Shown here one piece after another: positions 59,613-64,000 of a DNA stretch of 64,000 bases (the first letter of the stretch is position 1; every line of letters begins with the position of its first letter). Source of the DNA: VFMC01 sp040380855. GTDB taxonomy: Bacteria > Actinomycetota > Acidimicrobiia > Acidimicrobiales > Ilumatobacteraceae. The DNA lies in contig JBEIIG010000007.1 in NCBI GenBank assembly GCA_040380855.1, positions 1 through 64,000 on the forward strand, in the 5' to 3' direction. The notes beneath the pieces were generated by a model that saw only the letters and a list, made by a program, of their open reading frames with translations, was not told where the DNA came from and did not search any database. The translations under genes were made by a program, and so were the position numbers.

Positions 59613-59852
59613 ATGAACCAACTGCTGCTGCCCGTGACCGTGCACCTGCAGATCCGCGCCGACGAAGTCCGTTCCCGGATGCGGGAGATGTGGGACGACC
59701 GCGCCGACGAGAGCGGGATCGACGAGGCGGTGACGAAGATGCTCTGGCTCGCCATCGGTGTCGGGGTCGCCGTCGTCGCCACGACGTACTTCCTCAGTGT
59801 CTTCCGGTCCGCCAAGGCCAACGTGCCCAACCCGGTCACGCCCACACCGTGA
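59613..59852 (+). CDS. Small single-pass protein, candidate Flp-type pilin
   Basis: The 79-residue protein has a polar N terminus (1-35) ending ADESG, then a hydrophobic segment (about 43-62) and a short Pro-rich tail. Flp pilins have a DESG-type leader end and Glu at position 5 after the cut. Here Gly35 could be the cut site, but Glu lies at position 3 after it. Position in the operon, directly after tadC, and overall size fit a major pilin. The Glu shift leaves it uncertain. AAAGAGAGAC precedes the ATG. Confidence 0.55.
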   Translation: MNQLLLPVTVHLQIRADEVRSRMREMWDDRADESGIDEAVTKMLWLAIGVGVAVVATTYFLSVFRSAKANVPNPVTPTP

Positions 59853-60268
59853 CAGGCCACCGCTGCCCGCGTCGGCGTACCAGCCACCACCCGCAGCACG
59901 ACGAGCGCCTCGACCGCGGCGCCGTCGACGTATCGATCGAGATGCTGTTCGGCATGATGGCCACACTGTTCGTGGTGCTCGTCGTGTTCGAGGCGGGTGC
60001 CTACTGGCACGCCCACAACGTGCTCGACGATGCAGCCTCCGACGGCGCTCGCGTCGCCGCGGCCTACGACGGTTCGTGTGCAGCAGGTATCGAGGCAGCC
60101 CGCGCCGCGGTCGCGCGTCAGGCCGGCTCGTGGGCAGGCTCACTCGACATCACGTGCACCGAGGGACGGTCCGTCACCGTCACCGTCGCTGCCGACACAC
60201 CCGGCGTGATCGGCACCACGATCGGCTGGCGCGCCCGGGTCGCGGTGTCGACGCCGAAGGAGCGCTGA
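59849..60268 (+). CDS. TadE-like pseudopilin
   Basis: The 139-residue protein has a TadE-type start: RGAVDVSIEMLFGMMATLFV, a conserved Glu within a hydrophobic helix (about 30-55). Next comes HAHNVLDDAASDGARVAAAYDG, typical of TadE-like proteins. Two Cys in the C-terminal domain may form a disulfide. It is a minor pilin processed by TadV. GTG start overlaps the small pilin gene stop (GTGA). Confidence 0.75.
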   Translation: MTGHRCPRRRTSHHPQHDERLDRGAVDVSIEMLFGMMATLFVVLVVFEAGAYWHAHNVLDDAASDGARVAAAYDGSCAAGIEAARAAVARQAGSWAGSLDITCTEGRSVTVTVAADTPGVIGTTIGWRARVAVSTPKER

Positions 60269-60274
60269 CGGGCC

Positions 60275-60694
60275 ATGACCCACCACCGTGATGCCGGCGT
60301 CGTCGCGCCGGTGGAGACGATGTACCTGCTCGTCTTTGCGATCGTGGTGACCGCACTCATCGCCTTCCTCGGTCGACTTCATGCAGCAGGCGTCGAGGTG
60401 AGCGCCGTGGCGCAGGCGGCGGCTCGCGCCGCGTCGATGGAGCCTTCGAGCGCAGCGGCCGTCACGGCGGCCGAACGCGCCGTCGTCGATTCGCCGTTGG
60501 CCACCCGTTGTGCCGGATCGCCTTCCACCGAGGTCGACTGGAGTCCATCACCCACCGGTACCTGGCAGGGAGGCTCGGTTCGTGTGCGGGTGGTCTGCAC
60601 GGTCAGCAACGCCTCGCTGGCCGGTGGTCTCCTGCCGGGCACGCGCACCATCAGCGCGTCCGACAGCCAACCGATCGATCGGTACCAGCGGTGA
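60275..60694 (+). CDS. TadE/TadF-like pseudopilin
   Basis: The 139-residue protein carries AGVVAPVETMYLLVFAIVV with Glu in the hydrophobic helix (about 8-35) and then SAVAQAAARAASMEP, the usual post-helix pattern. A Cys pair lies in the C-terminal domain. It is the second minor pilin. Begins 6 bases after the previous stop and overlaps the next start (GTGA). Confidence 0.72.
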   Translation: MTHHRDAGVVAPVETMYLLVFAIVVTALIAFLGRLHAAGVEVSAVAQAAARAASMEPSSAAAVTAAERAVVDSPLATRCAGSPSTEVDWSPSPTGTWQGGSVRVRVVCTVSNASLAGGLLPGTRTISASDSQPIDRYQR

Positions 60695-61119
60695 CCACCA
60701 GAGGTCCGCACCCCGAGCCGCGTGACCGCGACCGCGGTTCGTTGTCGGTCGTGATGGTGTTCCTCACCGTCATCGCCCTCGGTGCCGCCGGACTGGTGGT
60801 CGACGGTGGTCGCGCCCTCGCTGCACGGCGTCACGCGGCCGGCACTGCCGAGGCAGCCGCCCGCTTCGCAATCGCGCGCCACTCGCTCTCCACCGGGTGG
60901 AACCCGGTGACGGCGAGCGAGATGGCACGATCGTTCGCGGAACGCTCCGGGGTCGACCGCTCCGACGTCGAGGTGGTGGCGCGGACCCGGCCCGACGGAC
61001 GACCCGAGATCGTCGTCACCATCACCGAGCGCCGCACTGCGGTGATCGTCGCCCTCGGCGGCGTCGACACCATCACGGTTCGCGCCACCGGATCAGCCAT
61101 CGCCGCCTATTCGCCCTGA
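60691..61119 (+). CDS. TadG-like/TadE-like pilus protein
   Basis: The 142-residue protein starts with a basic segment, then RGSLSVVMVFLTVIALGAAGL, a TadG-type helix without the Glu of TadE, and VVDGGRALAARRHAAGTAEAAARFAIAR. Full TadG proteins have a von Willebrand domain; that part is absent. It is a short minor component. GTG start at 60691 overlaps the previous stop by 4 bases. The next gene follows after 100 bases. Confidence 0.68.
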   Translation: MTTRGPHPEPRDRDRGSLSVVMVFLTVIALGAAGLVVDGGRALAARRHAAGTAEAAARFAIARHSLSTGWNPVTASEMARSFAERSGVDRSDVEVVARTRPDGRPEIVVTITERRTAVIVALGGVDTITVRATGSAIAAYSP

Positions 61120-61219
61120 CGACTGCGCCTGTTCCCGTCAACCGCTCATCGGCCCCTGCGCCCGCCACCCGCCATCACCTGGATCGACCCGACACCCCAT
61201 CTGCTCCGGAGGGATCACC

Positions 61220-64000
61220 ATGACCCGACGATCGTCTCGACTGCTCTCATCACTCACCCGGCTCGGCGCCCTCGCCACACTCGGCGCCACCCTGGTCGGC
61301 GTGCCCTGGGCGGTGATCCATCTCATCGGTCTGCCACACCCCGGCTCATGGTCGTTCGCTGCGGCGGGGCGGCTCGACGACCGGGTCGTCGCCGAGGTCG
61401 GGGCCAGTGTGTTCCTGCTGCTGTGGGCGTGGTTCGCGTCGACCGTGGTGGTCGAGGCCGTGCGGGTGGGTCGGGCCCTCGCCACCGGGCGGCGTCGACG
61501 CCGTGCTCATCCGACACAGTTGGCGGCGACGCTCGCTCCACTGCCGTCGACACCGACCGGATGGGTTCGTCGCCTGGTGCGTGTGGCACTGGTCTCGAGC
61601 ATCGCTGTCACGGCATCGGGAGGTGCCCGCTGGCTCGGTGCCGCAGCAGCCTCCGATACGGCGCGCATCGAATGGCGCCTACCGGAGGCGACTGCGCCTC
61701 ACCGGGCAATTGCCGCCGACGGCGTCGATCGGCCCGACGCTATGACTCCCGCTGCCGGCACCGGAGCGACCACGCTCGTGGCCGACGGACGGTCCACCCC
61801 GTACTCGCTCGCCGTGGCACTGGGCGACACCGCACTGCGCGAGGAGATCATCGCGCTCAACCTCGGATCGCCGACACCAGATGGTGGCACCTGGACCGGA
61901 GGGGTGTTCCCCGAGGGCATGGCGGTGGTCGTTCCCGACGGTGGCGTGGTCGCGACACCGGTCGGCGTGGTCGACACCTGGGCGGTCCACGACGTGGTGG
62001 CGGGCGATTCCGTCTACGGCATCGTCGAAGCGCTCTGCGACGACGACCTCGCGTGTGTCGGCGACGGTGTCGCAGCCGTGCTCGACCAGAACCTCGGCGA
62101 CACCATGGTCGACGGCAGGGTGTTCGACGACCCGTCGTTGATCGTCGTCGGATGGTCGCTCGACGTGCCCACGATGGTGGGGACGACAGCCGACGTCGGC
62201 GCCGAGCCCGTCGCCGCCGAGGCCGTTGCTCCACCTGTCGAGATCGTCGACGCGGAGACCGCCGCAGCCCCCATCATCCCGGCCGCTGTCGACATCGCAC
62301 CGTCGACCGAGCCGACCGCTGCCCCGACTGCGGCCGACACGCCGCCGCCCACCGCTGCGCCCTCGCCCGTCGCGCCATCGAAGGAACCTGCACCGGTGGC
62401 CACGCTGGCGCCCACCTTCACGCGTGCGCCCATCACCACCGGTCTCGGCGCAGCGGTGCTGCTGTGTGCGGGTGCGCTCGGTCTGATCGAGTCGCGTCGA
62501 CGGCATCGGCTCAGGCGCTCGGGGCCCGGCACGCTGCCAGTCGCTCCCACGCCGCAGTCGGTCACCACCGAGCGTCTGCTGCGTGCACTCGATGCCACCG
62601 AACGAGCAGCGCGCCTCGATGTCTCCCTACGGTTCGTCGGCCATCATCTCGTCGGCAGCGGCCACCACGTGCTCGGCCTGCTCTGCGACGAGCAGGGAAC
62701 GGTCACCGTGCTCCCCGACCGGCCGGCTCGGTGTCGGCCACCGGCCGAGATGGTGCAGGTCGACGAACGTCGTTGGCGGCTCGACGCAGCGGTCGCCACG
62801 GTCGACTTGAGCCAGCGCGCTCGGCTCGCCGGCCAACCGTGCCCGGCGCTGGCGCACCTGGGTCGCGCCACCGACCAGAGCACCGGTGCACCGCTCGGCG
62901 AACTGTTCGTCGATCTCGAAGCATTCGGTCTCGTCTGCATCGACGGACATCCATCCGATGTCGAGTCGGTGCTGACGGCACTCGCAGCGTCGCTCGCGGT
63001 GTCGCCCGTGGGTGAGACCGTCCGAGTGGTCACCGCCGGCCTCGACCCCACAGTGCACCTCGGCAACCTCGCCGCCGAGTCGGCCGAGTCGCTCGACGAC
63101 GCGCTCGATCGCGCCGCCGTGGCGCTGGGGTCGACCCCTACTGTCAGCGGCGGCCGACGCACCTTCGAGCTGCGTTCCCGGGGCTCCGGCGGCGAGGCGT
63201 GGGAACCCGTGGTGGTCCTCGCTCGGCTCGGCACCACGGCCGACGACGAAGTGGCTGCAGTGGCAGCCCGCGGCGGGAGCGGCCTGGCTGTCGTCGTCGA
63301 TCGAACGGTCGCCGGCGCCGGCCTCACGATGCGTGCCGCCTCCGACGGTTGGCACATCGAGGCGCTCGGTCTGACGGTGGTCGCAGCCGGCCTGGAACCC
63401 GAGCAGCTCCACGCCGTCCACGAACTGCTCGATGCGGCCGAACGCCCGCTCCCCATCGCACCGCTCCCCATCGCACTGCGCCCCGTCGCACCGCGCCCCG
63501 TCGACCCGGCTGCGGATCGGCCGCCGACCGACGATGCAGCGCAGCCGCTTACGTCGTTCCACGAACCGAGCTGGGCGTTGATGGTGCGGCTGCTCGGGAG
63601 GGTCGCGGTGGTGACGAGCACCGGCGAACCGGTGTCGTTCGATCGAGGGAAATCGCTCGAACTCGTCGCCTGGCTGAGCGTTCACCGCGACCGCCCGACG
63701 CGCTCGGGCGCCCGGGCGGCGCTGTGGGAGATCGACGTCCGCGACAACACCTTCGCCAACATCGTCAGCGATGCCCGCCGAACCCTCGCTCGGGCGGTTC
63801 CACCAGGTGATGGCGAGGAGTGGATCGAACGGACCCTCACCGACCACCTGCCACTGCACCCCTTGGTGGTCACCGACGCAGCGTTGCTGCGCACCAGGCT
63901 CGACGCATCGCGGTGCCTTCCCCCGACGGAAGCGATCGAGGTGTTGCGCCCCGGTGTCGCCGCCATCACCGACCTGCCCTTTGCCGGCACCGACTACCTG
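61220..64000 (+). CDS. Membrane-anchored LysM-like/winged-helix regulator (partial, runs off the window)
   Basis: The open frame runs 927 codons from the ATG at 61220 to the edge with no stop. GGAGGG lies 7 bases upstream. The N-terminal part has three membrane segments (about 15-38, 63-85, 127-145). Two LysM-like stretches follow (about 195-235; 250-305, with VVAGDSVYGIVEALC), then a Pro/Ala/Thr-rich linker and a fourth segment near 405-425. A long cytoplasmic region ends with a winged-helix-like domain (from about 790: LLGRVAVVTSTGEPVSFDRGK, SGARAALWEIDV, NIVSDARRTL) of the SARP/OmpR type. Proteins of this build accompany actinobacterial Tad loci. Control of pilus genes by a wall signal is inferred. 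Confidence 0.75.
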   Translation, partial: MTRRSSRLLSSLTRLGALATLGATLVGVPWAVIHLIGLPHPGSWSFAAAGRLDDRVVAEVGASVFLLLWAWFASTVVVEAVRVGRALATGRRRRRAHPTQLAATLAPLPSTPTGWVRRLVRVALVSSIAVTASGGARWLGAAAASDTARIEWRLPEATAPHRAIAADGVDRPDAMTPAAGTGATTLVADGRSTPYSLAVALGDTALREEIIALNLGSPTPDGGTWTGGVFPEGMAVVVPDGGVVATPVGVVDTWAVHDVVAGDSVYGIVEALCDDDLACVGDGVAAVLDQNLGDTMVDGRVFDDPSLIVVGWSLDVPTMVGTTADVGAEPVAAEAVAPPVEIVDAETAAAPIIPAAVDIAPSTEPTAAPTAADTPPPTAAPSPVAPSKEPAPVATLAPTFTRAPITTGLGAAVLLCAGALGLIESRRRHRLRRSGPGTLPVAPTPQSVTTERLLRALDATERAARLDVSLRFVGHHLVGSGHHVLGLLCDEQGTVTVLPDRPARCRPPAEMVQVDERRWRLDAAVATVDLSQRARLAGQPCPALAHLGRATDQSTGAPLGELFVDLEAFGLVCIDGHPSDVESVLTALAASLAVSPVGETVRVVTAGLDPTVHLGNLAAESAESLDDALDRAAVALGSTPTVSGGRRTFELRSRGSGGEAWEPVVVLARLGTTADDEVAAVAARGGSGLAVVVDRTVAGAGLTMRAASDGWHIEALGLTVVAAGLEPEQLHAVHELLDAAERPLPIAPLPIALRPVAPRPVDPAADRPPTDDAAQPLTSFHEPSWALMVRLLGRVAVVTSTGEPVSFDRGKSLELVAWLSVHRDRPTRSGARAALWEIDVRDNTFANIVSDARRTLARAVPPGDGEEWIERTLTDHLPLHPLVVTDAALLRTRLDASRCLPPTEAIEVLRPGVAAITDLPFAGTDYL

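Noticed and set aside
1..64000. Prophage, integrative element or IS
   Set aside because: No integrase, transposase, capsid or terminase gene was found. The base composition looks even and the tRNA-Lys gene shows no attachment-site duplication in the window.

Overview
This window is a continuous, GC-rich, gene-dense piece of chromosome. Genes are short-spaced, many overlap by 4 bases (ATGA or GTGA), GTG starts are common, and CsoR, WXG100, Tad pilus, NarL-type two-component and LysM/winged-helix proteins are present. I read it as an actinobacterium, most likely of the class Acidimicrobiia (Ilumatobacter-like). That placement is inferred from gene style and not proven. No rRNA, phage, integrase, transposase or CRISPR was seen. 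One tRNA-Lys(TTT) is present.

Layout. 0.1-4.4 kb: a phosphatase-like protein with a degenerate active site, then a copper-resistance operon (csoR, copZ, a His-rich membrane-anchored protein, copA) behind a clear CsoR operator. 4.4-14.3 kb: a regulatory region with a double NTF2-like protein, an unusual response regulator, tRNA-Lys, modBC without modA, an orphan solute-binding lipoprotein, a membrane histidine kinase coupled to a second copy of the unusual regulator and to a small secreted duplicated protein, and a converging RR/HK pair. 14.3-18.1 kb: an FGGY kinase and a sphingosine-phosphate-lyase-like PLP enzyme, divergent from a TetR regulator with a palindrome that covers both predicted -10 boxes. 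18.1-25.4 kb: kynureninase, a membrane protein, a HerA-like ATPase, a K+ channel, a CoA transferase and an SDR. 25.5-27.3 kb: a secreted protein with a collagen-like stalk and a predicted seven-bladed propeller built from 50-residue repeats. 27.4-42.1 kb: mixed metabolism (GH38 mannosidase, a core-deleted alpha/beta hydrolase, LLM oxidoreductase, a phosphotransferase pair, M20 hydrolase, Nudix, an orphan WXG100, a small thiamine-binding/HTH/HAD operon, an esterase, coaA, an orphan adenine methyltransferase and map).

42.1-54.0 kb: a cell-surface polysaccharide locus, nearly all one transcription unit on the minus strand. It holds a GDP-fucose synthase, a polyprenyl-phosphate-sugar-synthase-like GT2, a second GT2, a GT-C-like membrane protein, a third GT2, a polysaccharide deacetylase, a GH16 lipoprotein, a GNAT/FemAB-like transferase, an APH-like kinase and a flippase. 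54.3-64.0 kb: a Tad/Flp pilus operon (prepilin peptidase, CpaB, TadZ-like, TadA, TadB, TadC, a small pilin candidate, three TadE/G-like proteins). It is followed by a large membrane regulator with LysM-like and winged-helix regions that runs off the right edge.

A theme across the window is a TANNNT -10 box ending 6-8 bases before the start codon of many first genes, which predicts widespread leaderless transcription. It also helped to choose several starts. Intergenic gaps are all under 300 bases; the longest (5975-6239 and 54039-54311) hold only promoter-like sequence that I could not resolve further.
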